Origin: Azadirachta indica
Taxonomy: Eukaryota > Streptophyta > Magnoliopsida > Sapindales > Meliaceae
NCBI GenBank assembly: GCA_022749755.1
Contig: CM040448.1
Location: 7,996,481 to 8,060,480 of the forward strand
Direction of reading: 5' to 3'
DNA: 64,000 nt
Below, piece after piece: positions 13,474 through 25,319 of the stretch; the stretch's first letter is position 1, and each line of letters starts with the position of its first letter. A program made the translations under genes and the position numbers. The notes beneath the pieces were generated by a model. It made no database searches. It saw nothing but the letters and a program-made list of their open reading frames with translations, and was not told the DNA's origin.

Positions 13474-15400
13474 TGTATGTATTTGTGGCATCTATTGTTC
13501 TTCTTAATTTGCAATTTTTCTTCTTTCCAAATGAAGCATATTTGTTTTGAAACTTGTGATCTGTTTATAAATTTATTTGATTCATCAAATGAGGATCAAG
13601 GCGCTTTTGTAAACTATATAAAAGAGGCTTTTTGGAATTATTTTTTAAAAAATATTTTGTTTTCAAAAATATATATTATAAAAAAATATTTTTGATTGCA
13701 TGGTTTGTAAATTTATTTTCAAAAAATAAAAATATTATTTTTAAAATTTTAAGTAAAAAATAAGAAACAACCTTTTCATCATTTTCAAAAATCTATTTCC
13801 TTTCGTATTAAAAAGAAATTAACAAATACTATCAAATAAATTTCGTATTCCTAAACTATCATTTTGACAATTTTTAGAAGCATCACCATAGAAATATTAC
13901 CAAACACACTCTAATATTTTACTTAATTTTAAAATGTTGAGTAATACTTATTTTTATTTGATAATTAATTAATATTGATGAACTAATCTTTTACTTATTT
14001 TTTAAGATGAGTTATTTCATTTCATAATATAACTATGTATTAAAAATCATAACACTTCAAATTAAATGTATTCTAAATAAATTCTTAATGTTTTTCTTAA
14101 TTATTGAATTAAGATGCATATGTGAGAGTGCAAACGTAAAAATTTGCTTTCTTTAAAAGCATTTCCGACGAAATACCAAACGGTGATTTCTATTTAGTGG
14201 GTGCTTTTCTAAGAAGTACTTCAAGTGTTCTTGACAATATTAAAAAGTACTCTTAAAACTTACCCTAAAGTGGCTAAAATATCTTTCTCCATTTAATTTT
14301 GTTTATATTTTGGCGATTAATTTTAAGATTTCTTACCAATATATAAAACCCTTAATTTCATGATTTTGGCACTCTCACTTTCCTGTAATTTGAAGCAAAA
14401 GACATGGGAAATCCACTAGGAATCCTACCTCTTAAGCAAAACTCAAACCCACCATCATTTTGTTTTAGAAAATGGAAGTCACTTTACACTCAATATGTTT
14501 TATTTGGATACTTGTCTAACCTCTAAACCCTAGTCTACATCATAATCATAAGTTTCAATTTTTTCTTATTTAAAAATTTCCCCGTTACCCTACTATCCTT
14601 TTTTTGCTTTTCTCGAGCTTTCAAAGCTTATAATTACCAATTGCTCTTGTTGTTTGTTGGTTTTATCTCTCATGGAGTGAAATTGGAGGACAACCCACAC
14701 ACCCGTGGGCTTCCTATGAATCATCACACTCTTGTTTTATGCCCCTATTTACTTTTGGTTTTTGTTGGTCGGTTCCTTCAATTTGCTCTAATTTTCAACT
14801 ACCCATACATCAAAATTTCTTCCTCTAAACGTATTTCAATTGTGGGGATTAATCACATGAAACGTTTGCAATAAATAAAGTTACTTTTGCTTATTACAAT
14901 GGGGCCGTTGGCTCATGCCATTATAATTTGCTATTATGGCTGTTTTTAACGTTTTACTACCTTTTTCTACTAGTTTATGATATTTTGATGTTACATTATT
15001 TTTGCCCAAAAGAATTTATTAACCCAAAACCGAATGACAGCAAATTTTACACGGTTTTATCATTATATCCTATATGTAGCGAGTAGAAAAAGCCAAACAA
15101 CTCGTCATTTGTTTTTTTATCTTCAGAATAGAACATGTTAAAATAATAACATTACCCAAGGAATGTTTACTTCTTGTTAATGGAGTTAGATAGCATTGAT
15201 GAATTTAAGAAAAAGTGAAAATTTATCTACCTATTTGTTACCACCAATTTAATAACAATCTCCCAACTTTAAAGCTCAAGAATGAACCAAAAAAGTACAC
15301 ACAACACAAATACAACATGGGTTCTACGTATGTATTGCATCTTATGTTTACATGGGTACTGAACTGTAATACGGACTCACTCGCATATCATAAAAGCAAC

Positions 15401-16140
15401 ATGTAATTCAAAGCGCTTGCCTGATCATATGTGTTATCTGCACCAGTAACATGTTTCAGGCCACTTGAAAATACACTGATACTGCTACTACTTTATTGGT
15501 AGGATGACTATGAGAAGGAGATTTCAGTAAGCATGAAATAAATAGACAAAAGTGACCAACTTTTATCTCTGAAAACATGATGGCCAAAAAAAAGTTGTGG
15601 ATACAAGACCTTCTTCCATATCTCTTTGATTTTCCAAACAAATATCTGAGAATATTCCAGAATGAGCACTCAGACAAAAAACTAACTAGACACAAAAGAA
15701 AATATTTTCTTATACTCCAGGAAAGAAAACCAAATATCTTAGGATCATTCACTCTTGGGATACACAATAATAGCATGATAGTCACCTTATAAGCGTTTAA
15801 ATGTGAAAGGTAACACATGCTAGGAGGTTAAGACAAGTGGGCATCCATTAGCAAACTGGTATCGTATCACTTTTATTCCGCCCTCCATTTCTAATAATTT
15901 TTAAAAGCAATTTGAACTTCTACTGTATGAGATTTTACAATAACCCGGCTCTCCCATTCTTATGCTGTGCAGTTCTAATGTGTACCTGGAGCAAATGAAT
16001 CACTGTCAAAGCACTCTATCACCTTGTGATGACTCTCTGCTTCACAAGTCAATTCTTTAATGGTCATATGTAATCACAGAGTGGGGAGTTTATAGATGAG
16101 GACAGTTACAGCTGATGGTGGTGACGCAATTCTCAGTTAT
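15401..16140 (-). other. Downstream region of RFT1, probably including its 3' UTR
   Basis: This is the 740 bp after the RFT1 stop codon on the minus strand. The sequence is more mixed in composition than the intergenic DNA further left, as expected for transcribed 3' sequence. A 120-codon minus-strand open frame (15456-15818) shows no family signature and I do not call it a gene. Confidence 0.35.
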
Positions 16141-19100
16141 TCAATCCGTGTGATTGCGAAAACGGATAATTTTGTAGATAAAGGGCCTCTCACGGTGATA
16201 GCTGTTGATGAGAAAAGAAAGGCGGGAATAATCAGCATAACAAAGTAAAATGAATATAATTAAAGGTAATAGAACCAAGGGCGCAGGTTAGGGAAGTTGA
16301 AATGATCAGAAATGAATGTCATATTAGTATTTGAAGAATTTATTTAGATCCATCTTTTTATCAAAATACTTCTTTGTATAGAGTGACAACATTTATTATT
16401 TATTATTTTTAGCACGCTTAAAATGTGTTCTTAGGGAACACGTACCAACATCTTGAATAATCAATGTAAGTAACATCAAATTTAGAAAGAATTGTGAGAA
16501 CCAGAAGATACTTACATCACAACAGAAGAGATGCAGAAGCAAGTAAACCCAACAGAAAAATGAATTAAGAAGCTAGGCCAGAAGTTTTGCCGGTCCAAAA
16601 ATATTCTCTCAGAGAAAAGAGTAATTAGACCTGAAAACAACAGAATTGTCCAACCTGAAGGCAAGCAACTGCGGAAAGAAAACGATGAAGAGTCCTGCAG
16701 GATTAAAAAAATTGACTTATACTAGGTTGATATCAGAAGCCAAAACATGCCAGGTTTACATAATAGAAGTCATACCTGGAAATAATGCTTGATAAATATT
16801 GCAGAGTAGATAATTCTCAGAGTCATATCTTTACAATGGTCAAGGGATTCAAAATGAAACTACTAGATGCTTATTTCAATCTTTGTATATGATGAGCCAC
16901 AAGTACATGCATTGAAAGATGGGTGGACTTGGGGTCTCCTTAAGATCATAAAAGCCCACCAGATAAGTTGGTTTTGTTTCTCACATTAATAAAGCTAGCA
17001 TAATATAAGTTGGAGTTTTATATTTATAGCTATAATTAAACATAAGAATTTATGATGTCTAGGGTGACATTGACAATGCACAAGGATACTTAAAGAATTT
17101 GCGAGAATTAATCCAACTGCACCAGCTGACCGTATTAGTATGACATTCATGACAAGATATATCACAGAAAACACAAGCAATGAGTCATTTGAGCGTTTCA
17201 GTTGGTCCTCTGTGGCAACTGCATGCAGAAATGCTTCAGATGTTCCTGACGCAAAATTAAAGGAAAAATCATCAAAACTTCTACAACCACTATTGAGGGT
17301 ATAGTTATATGTGTCACCACTTAAGATCTAACAAAGATTTTAAGGCAAACAAATCTAAGCTTCTGGCTATTACGTAAGGGTATACCACCAAAGATTTTTG
17401 TCTTGCCAAAGAACAGATAATTGTTTGTAAATAGATATAATATTTTGACATCACAACTTGTAAGTACTGATCTGGATTATTACTATAGCCTTCTTTCTTG
17501 AGCATGGCATTCTTTTATAAAATAAAAAAGGTACTAATGAAAGCTCTGAAGAGCATGATGTATATGTTTATTTTCGCTCAAGTAACAAAAATTTATATAT
17601 GTTTAAGGTAGCAGTACCTGAAGTATAACAACAGAAAATTACTAACCGTTCATAGCCAAAACAGTCACATAAAGACAATAATACCGTAGGGCAGTTGATG
17701 CTTCTCCATCACTCCATTTCTGACCATACAACAGCCTGATCAGGGAGTATGAGTAACTTGGACCAAATGCCATAAATACAAGACCTGTAGGATATAAAAT
17801 TGTAGCTTGAGACATGGAATATAAAAGAAGTATGGCAAAAAATAAGTTCAGGAGTTATCAGCTTCTTTTACCCATAGCACATTAGTTAAGCAAATACCCC
17901 TTCACAAGGTTAAATTCATAAATGAGTTGAAATAATTTCAGCTAAATAAAAGAAATTACCAATCAATAGAACAAGCTTCAGGGCCTCTGTAAGGCTATTT
18001 CCTATTTTCTTGCTTTTCTGGGGGTATTGACCTGTAAAGAGACAACCATCATCAAACTAGCACCTGCATTCTCATAAAGAAATAAATAAATAAATAGAAG
18101 AAATAATAAGACCTCCATCATCTCCCAAACAACTAAATTGATGTAAAAATAATTTACTTTTCCCATTCCGAGGCTAAATAATTAAATTTAATATTAAGAA
18201 AATATAGCAATTAAATGGTTCTTTAAAATTGACAATGCTTCTTCAAAAGAGAACAAATTGATTCTAAGTGTGCGTATAAGATGCTAAAGCATCAATGAAA
18301 AACAATAGTAAAGAAAATTAACACATCAATTTAGTCATCCTATAGAACACATTACATATCTTATTAACAGAAAACCATTATGTATGTATGTATGTATGTA
18401 TGTATGTATGACAGGATAATCAATCAATGTGTTCTTCTTTTATTGTGGTGGAACTACTCCAAGAAGCAAAAGCATCAGGAGCATGATCTGAATCAAGGGG
18501 AGGCAGCATTCTGGTTAACAACCAGTCAAATCTATTTTAATGGCAGTAGCAAAACTGAGAACTAACCTGGGTTTGCAAACCTACTTCATCTATTAGCCAA
18601 GAAATATTGTCAGATGGAACAAAGAATTTCAACACACAAATAAAGAGAAAATGAAAACACACACTTGATATCCATATATCCCTATTAGATCATAAAAACC
18701 ATGAAAAAAAACAAAGGAGAGAAATAAACCTGATGCAGACCTGGCAAATGTAGCATATGAACTTTCTTCAAAAGGAAGAAACACTAATCTCACCACTAAG
18801 CTACCTGGAATGCAACAAAGCAAGCCATTAAACACACTGTCAGAGACAGGAAAATATGCAAGAATGACTAGAGTTTCTCAACTTCAGTAGCAAGAGATCA
18901 AAGTCAGTTTGAAATTGTATCAAGTAAAAATTTAATTGTGATAAAATAGCAACTAGCGGTAACTCTATAAGGCACCGGATGAATGGACTAAATGCTTACC
19001 TAGTTTATCTACAAGTCCATATACTGCCTGGTTATATGGTGTATCTAACCATACAAGAACCATCTTCTCTCCTTCTTGAAGGAGCAACTTCCGGAAAGAT

Positions 19101-21801
19101 TGAAGGGTAAACAGAGTACACATGTTTGACAGCTGCCGATCATAACTCATCATATTTCCTAGTCTGTCAAAGCTGTGTTATTTTACCAATATATATGGAT
19201 AATGATGAACAAATAACCAAGCAAGTGGCTACTAAAACAATACAAGAAAAATAGTGGATGTGCTATTTTGGAGTTAATCTGATGACAATTAAATGCAACT
19301 GATGTAAGAGCATAATCCGATTAAATTTTATCTGAAATAACAGTTGCAGGAGCATAGGCTTGAATCAACACCGGCAAAGACTTATCAAGGCAAAGGAGTG
19401 CCAGGTGACAATATTATGAATTCTTTTAAAGGAGAAATTTAATCTCTTTGTAAGACTTGAACCAGTTCATCACACCAACTATGGAATATCAAAAAAAAAA
19501 TTTTATCATGCAAAAAAAATAAATTTGAATTTAAGGGTCCGATAATTACAGATCCCTGTATGATATGATATTTGACCACCACCATATCATTTCTATCGCT
19601 GGAGGCAGGATGGAGTTGTGTTCATAAGCCAAGCATATTCATCATCAATGACAAAAAGATGTTCGCAAAAGAATCCATACCTAAATGGAAAAAGGTCAGA
19701 AGTTCTAAATGTAGAAAGAATAACAAAATAGCCCCAGTAGCCTAAGAACAAGCACGCTCCATACGCAACTTGTGATATTGCAAAGATAATATCCTTCTCC
19801 TGTAAGAATGGAAATAAATTATTGACAACAAGCAACCATATCCATGCAAATAATCAAACTTAGCAAAGAAGACCCTATAGCTATCCTACAAAAATTACAA
19901 GAATCCAAGCAGGTTTCTCAAAGCGACCGTGCAAATAAAATATATACATGAAAAGAAAATAACAGAAACAGGTGGCTGTCATCACATCCTTGAGGTTCAG
20001 ATCATTTGTAAGATGAAAAATTACATTATCAATCATAAACATTGCCAACCAAAATTGGAATTATCCCCACGTGCGAGAGAAAGGAGAAAGAAATCGGGGG
20101 AAATAGAGTTCCTGCCATCTGAAAAATGTGTGGAAGCAACACTAGTTCATGCATGGTACATCTAAGTGTAGAACCTAACAAACATGCCAACTACTAGGAC
20201 AGCTATATCAAGGACACGAAGAAACAGGGAAAGTCATTCGTTTTGAGCTTGCTGAAATATATACCAATGAAAGAATTAAAAAGGTATCAAGATGCATAGT
20301 CTGGTCAATGCAATTACGCGGATTGTGATATGCAAAGTCTAAGTCGAAGACTTAGTCCAATTAAAGCATATACCATGTCACACAGCTTCACAATGAGAAT
20401 ATACATTGTTAAACAACGTGAAAATGTTGCAACTGTTTCAACCATTAACCGGAGTTTGAGAAGAAGCAAGTTCTGAGCAAGGATATACAATGGTTCAGCC
20501 AGAAGCTCCAATAGACATGCGCAACCTGCCATATGAATTTCCTTGAATCATAAATAAATGTCTTTCGAATAAGAATAACATGATACTAGAAAGGCTGGAC
20601 ATAATTAGAAAAAAGTACCATTAATCAAGATAGCTTGCGCATATGGATTAGAATAACTTAGCCCTTGCCACCAGAAGATCAAGAAACATGAACCAACAGT
20701 GATAAGTATTCCAAGAGGGAGAGTAAACCAAGCCACTTTCAATAGCTTTGCTGCATTTTCTTCCCTCGAAGTACCATCACTGCAGGATAAGACACATGAC
20801 ACGGAGGAGTAATATTGACATTCAGAATCTGATACTATTACAACCTCAGTGACAAATAAAACAAAAGCATGCAAAAACATCTCAGACAGAATAAACCTAA
20901 TTCTTCATCTGAATCAAACTTAATCAATGTCAAACGCCCTACAAAGACACTGACATATATCTAAACCAGCACATTACAAGTCAAACATGAAATTGAAAAA
21001 ATTGAAGATTACATGGCTCGCTTAACATTTGATATTGTTGTTAAAATTCTAAAGTAATTGCCCTCTACCTAGATACATTACAATAAATTAAATTAAATTA
21101 AATTAAAAATAAACCCAATTCTTACTTGAATCAAACTTTGACATTTATCTAAATTGGCACACATTTGACCATCGTTGTTAGAATTGTAAAGTAACTGCTG
21201 TCTATCGACCTATACACATTACATTAAAAACTAAATTGAATAATAAAAAATAAAAAAAAAACATAGAATTTTATTTTTAATCCAGAATTGAATTCAAGTA
21301 TTCTATAACTAACTGACAACTTCACGACATTATTACACCAAAAAATAAAGCAGATAAAAAAAGGAAGGATCAAGTAAGCACCATTTAATGTCAGCTCGCA
21401 TGCACGCTCGCCGGAATCCTTCTCGGCTGAGAAACAACACGCACGTGACAAACAGGTGGAATTGAACTGCGTAAATCTGAATTTATGAAAAGAAGAAGAA
21501 ACCAATGAGAAAATTTAAAATCACCGCCAAAAATTTAGAAAATAAATTTAAAAGAAAAAAGGACGAAGTGATTATTACCGCGTAGTCTTCTTCCGTGAGG
21601 TGCCTGACGATCCATGAATTGAAGATGAACGGAATTCCTCTCGACAGAAACTGTGTAGCTAGGCGCCGTCGGGAAAAATAAAATTAAATAAAAATAAGTT
21701 TAATTGGTGGTGAAGAAGAAGAATATAGGGTGAGAGGTACCTAACAAATACTTGAAAGTGCGAGAGAGACTGGTGGAATGATCAACTGAAGCCTTTGACA
21801 T
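16141..21801 (-). CDS. RFT1: RFT1 family ER membrane protein (N-glycan precursor assembly), 14 exons
   Basis: Exons: 21741-21801, 21579-21658, 21382-21476, 20619-20779, 20374-20525, 19681-19799, 19000-19163, 18730-18804, 17960-18031, 17647-17784, 17090-17245, 16776-16828, 16516-16694, 16141-16201. All introns are GT-AG and the joined frame is 521 codons plus TGA, close to human RFT1 (about 540). The start [20 protein letters not shown] has the usual short N-terminus. Family signatures are [11 protein letters not shown] (about 62-72), [17 protein letters not shown] (about 285-301), [10 protein letters not shown] (about 340-349) and [10 protein letters not shown] in exon 11. Many hydrophobic helices fit the roughly 12-14-span MOP-type fold. 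RFT1 is an ER protein needed for lipid-linked oligosaccharide assembly at the Man5GlcNAc2-PP-dolichol stage; whether it is the flippase is disputed. The short basic tail after the last helix looks intact. I see no disabling change. Confidence 0.95.
18379..18410. repeat. (TATG)n microsatellite in an RFT1 intron
   Basis: About eight tandem TATG units lie inside the intron between the exons at 18730-18804 and 17960-18031. Confidence 0.9.
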
Positions 21802-22009
21802 CTTGAATCGGATCGAATGTTTGAGCGGTTTCAGATTTTACCTTACGTTGTGCCTTTTTCAGGGATTTGCAAATAAATTGTATTAATATCCTGTCATGAA
21901 AATATGTTAGATAACTATCCTATAATATTTGCGAAGTTACCTTATTATCCATCCTTTCTTAAGGAGTAATAACTTCTAATATTTTTCGTCGAACAATAAA
22001 TCAGGATAC
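21802..22009 (-). promoter_or_regulatory. RFT1 leader and proximal promoter
   Basis: Only about 210 bp separate the RFT1 start codon from the repeat element that begins near 22010, so the core promoter must lie here or inside the element. I see no strong TATA box. Confidence 0.4.
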
Positions 22010-23118
22010 AGTTTGGCAAATTTTAACAATTGAGTCCCTAACGTAGTAACGCGACGTTATACTGTTAATAAAACATTTCTAATTACGAATTTACCCAGTT
22101 AATAAAACATTTCTAATTACGAATTTACGCATATTGACCAAACCTTGAATGCTCATCTTATTTTGCAATGTATCATTTAAAACGCAAAACTCAAGCGAAA
22201 ACAAAAGTCGCCAATCTGCTACCAGATTCCTTAATCACCTTCCCTAATCCCAAATTCAAATGCAAACAAAGTCTTTATGCATCATGAACAACACTACATA
22301 AATCTCCGATCCTCAATTTTCAATCAATAAGTTCACTAGCGGAAATCCATAACTTCCAGATAAAAAAACAAAAACAGAAAAATAAAAAAAAGTTGGCTTT
22401 CTTGGTGTGCAAAGATTTTGTGGCTTAAGAATGCAATGCTGGCTAAGTGAAGCAGCCAAGATCAAGCACCTGATATTTGGTGATCGAATCTAGTGGCCAG
22501 ATGATGGGGAGCAGTGTTAATGGGGGTATGGCCTGATTTTTGGTAGAACAATGGCGGCTTGCGGTGTTGCTTGATTTTCGAAAGATGATGGCAATTTGTT
22601 TTGTGGTATTTGAAGATGATGAATAGCCAGAGTCTGGTTGCCGATCTTTTCCGATTTTCATGACTGGTTGATCAAAGTGATGAAGAGCAGTTGATATTGT
22701 GTTATTAGGGTTTGAAAAGCGGCTGATTTGGGTTTTTAGGGTTTAAAGAGCTACTCTATTATTGCGTTCTTATAATTACTAATCTCATTGATATGATATT
22801 AAAATTATCACTTTCTTTGGTTTGTTACTGTAAAAAGAAATTGTTTTGTAAGTTGGAGGATGCGATAGGATGAAGAAATTGCTTTATCCATAGAAGGAGT
22901 TTTGTGTGGTAACTCACTTCGGGGATTTCTGTCTCTCTCAAGAGGGAAAAATTTTAGGGTTTAAAAGGAATATCGCTTTGCAAAGACTACTTTACCCTTC
23001 ATTTCATTGACGGATACTAAACCTTTTTAACGGTAGGGACTAAAATATTAAAACTTATCACATTGTGTCCACATATGTTGTTTTATCGAAGTCCAGGGAC
23101 TAAAATGTTGTTAACCCT
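22010..23118. mobile_element. Candidate non-autonomous DNA transposon upstream of RFT1
   Basis: Ends are inverted relative to each other: TTTTAACAATTGAGTCCCTA near 22021 and, at 23093-23117, GGGACTAAAATGTTGTTAAC (the reverse complement also ends in AGTCCCT). A further TAGGGACTAAAATATT copy lies near 23033. The interior is less AT-rich than the flanks and has a 73-codon minus-strand open frame (22443-22661) with no recognised domain, so it may include captured host sequence. MULE-like is my best guess; no target duplication was identified. Confidence 0.4.
22064..22131 (+). repeat. 34-bp tandem duplication
   Basis: Two adjacent units, 22064-22097 and 22098-22131, each begin GTTAATAAAACATTTCTAAT and differ only in their last bases. 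Confidence 0.9.
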
Positions 23119-25319
23119 TTTTTTTAAAATATATACAACAAAATAATGTCAAAATAAATAAATGAATAAAATTGCACAACTGATCATGTATTTACGTGAT
23201 TTTTATCTCATATATGCATAAGATTCATATTTATAATTTCAAAATTTATGAAAATTTGTGAGAATTGTATTTACGGTGAGAATATACTAGTATTTGTGTA
23301 ATAAGGTCAAGTTTTGTAATACAGAGACTTTGCAATTTCAACATATATTTTATAAAATTTGAAATTAGAAGCATCCTTGTTTTGTAAAAATAATACTATA
23401 TTAATAAAAAACTGGGATCTGATTCTTTTTATACTAAACCTTCAGACACCAATTAATTACCACAATTTACTATATTAAAAAATAAAAAATAATTTTACAA
23501 TTAATTAATCAATTTTTTAAAAAACCATTCTAACTTTTCATTTTTAACCATGCAATGCGTCACTAAATCTTTAAAAATTTAAAATAAAAAGATTAAAACT
23601 GCATCCAAATTCTTAATAATGTAAAAAAGAAAAAAACCTATACACTTTTTGATAAATAAATTTGTAAATATTAAAAGGAAGAGATGTTTAAAAAAGTTGT
23701 TTATTTGATGAGCTTTTTAACAGTGGTGGAGCCACCTCGTACGTCCACTAGTGGCAAAATTAATTTTCTTAGAATTAATTATAAAAACATTATAAAAAAA
23801 ATATGTAATTAATAAAAATGACTAACATTTAGCGTAAATTTTCGGCAATAATTACTATTTAAAATGTCTTTAAAAAATGATCATTTTAAATTTTTTTGAA
23901 TCAAAATATTCCTACATGAATATATTTGTGGTCATTTTCTGAAAAGATTTTATGAGGGTATTTTGGTCCAAAGTGGTCATTTTTATAATATATATTATAT
24001 GGTGATCATTTAAGAAAATCAGTAACCAATATTGGTAACTGTTGAAAAGTCCCCGTTAGCTTTTTTTTTATTTTTCAATCTAATTCAAAAAATATAAAAA
24101 AAAGTTGCAATTTTTTTTGGATAGTTTTCAAATTATCCCTATTTTTTCACAAATTCTCCCTATTTTTTTCTTATCACTACGAATGTTTTTTATTTACTTT
24201 TTACATAATTATTTACTAATTTTATCATTATTAGAGTTAAGTAAATTTTATTAGGTAAATATTTTTATTTTAATCTTAATTCTTAATTTTCTTAATTTTA
24301 ATCTAACTTTTGACTGTACGAAATACATTCAAAATCTATGTTGTATCCATATTAATATGCTAGACATAGTTATAGAATGTGTATAAAAAAGTGTACAAAA
24401 TTTTTTAAGCATAATTAATCAACCGTTACAATAATTTTTTAATTAAAATTTTTTAATATTTTATTATTCAAGAATTCTTAATTAAAAGTCTCCTTTATCA
24501 GTTGAAATTAATTGAAAGCTTTTGGAGTTTCATCAATACTTCATCTGATAGTTGTATAAAATTGGTCTATTTTGAAATATTATAAAATTGTCTCAAAATC
24601 TTAAGTTTTTGTAAATAAAAGAAAATTTATTTTTAATTTAATCTTATTTTTTATAATATATACTCTAGTTAATTACAGATACCTAGAATAATGTAATTTA
24701 ATGTTAATAATTAAACTATATTACAAGATGTAGCATAATTTTAGAGATGGTGCACATTACATCATGCTTGTTATAGGTTATATTGTATAAATTATTTTGA
24801 AAACCAGTACGTAAATAAATAATAATAGTTAAATTAGTAATATTAATTAAGTATTAAATTTTTTAGGTTTAATTATCTATAAAAGTAAATAAATTGATTA
24901 TAATTGATTTACATTATAAATATATCACATCATATTTAATTATCTAATGATACTAATGCCAAAAATTAATAGTAACAAACTATAAAACTTAAAACAACTT
25001 ACATATATTAAGAGAAGAAACACACATGATGTTATTTAATAGTTATCAAAGAATGACTTACTATATAAATGTCCTAATATAAAACAAACAACTGACGATT
25101 CTCTTTAGTTTAAATCAATTCATATAATAAAAAATAATTTTAATTTTTAGTATCATATGAAATATTTTTTTTTTCGTTCACAATATTAAATTTGTACATA
25201 TTTTGAATAACAAATATGTACATATACACAAAAGTATATTAAACTTTTATTAATCTTTTTTAGAAATTAATTTTATTTAAAAGTTAGTAAAATAAGGAGG
25301 CATACTATTTTGATTGATC
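23119..25319. other. AT-rich intergenic DNA
   Basis: Apart from the small MULE-like element at about 23837-24050 this is simple AT-rich sequence with no gene that I can support. Confidence 0.6.
23837..24050. mobile_element. Small MULE-like MITE
   Basis: Read from the right end inward on the minus strand, it begins GGGGACTTTTCAACAGTTAC and continues with ATTTTCTTAAATGATCACC and AATGACCACTTTGG. The same order of blocks (TTTTCAACAGT, ATTTTCT, AATGACCACTTG, ATTTTGCCCC) forms the inverted repeats of the large MULE at 43083-54191. The left end (TTTTCGGCAATAATTACT, then AAATGATCATTTT) is a weaker inverted copy. The interior is non-coding. Confidence 0.5.

Larger units (their letters stand above)
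10231..15400. other. AT-rich intergenic DNA with microsatellites
   Basis: This stretch holds dinucleotide AT tracts at 10878-10913, 12119-12139 and 13450-13473, and a GAAA tract at 11694-11720. A segment at 11640-12060 is promoter-like: polypurine and CT tracts, a CATGCATG element near 11902 and TAGGGTT motifs. No coding exon could be attached to it. I recognised no gene or conserved miRNA. Confidence 0.55.

Noticed and set aside
13560..13920. Possible hAT MITE ending ACCAAACACACTC
   Set aside because: Only the right-hand end looks transposon-like; no inverted partner was found on the left.
15456..15818. 120-codon minus-strand open frame downstream of RFT1
   Set aside because: No domain, not joined in frame to RFT1, and it lies in the presumed 3' UTR.
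18380..18565. Open frame starting [10 protein letters not shown] on the plus strand
   Set aside because: Generated by the TATG microsatellite inside an RFT1 intron.
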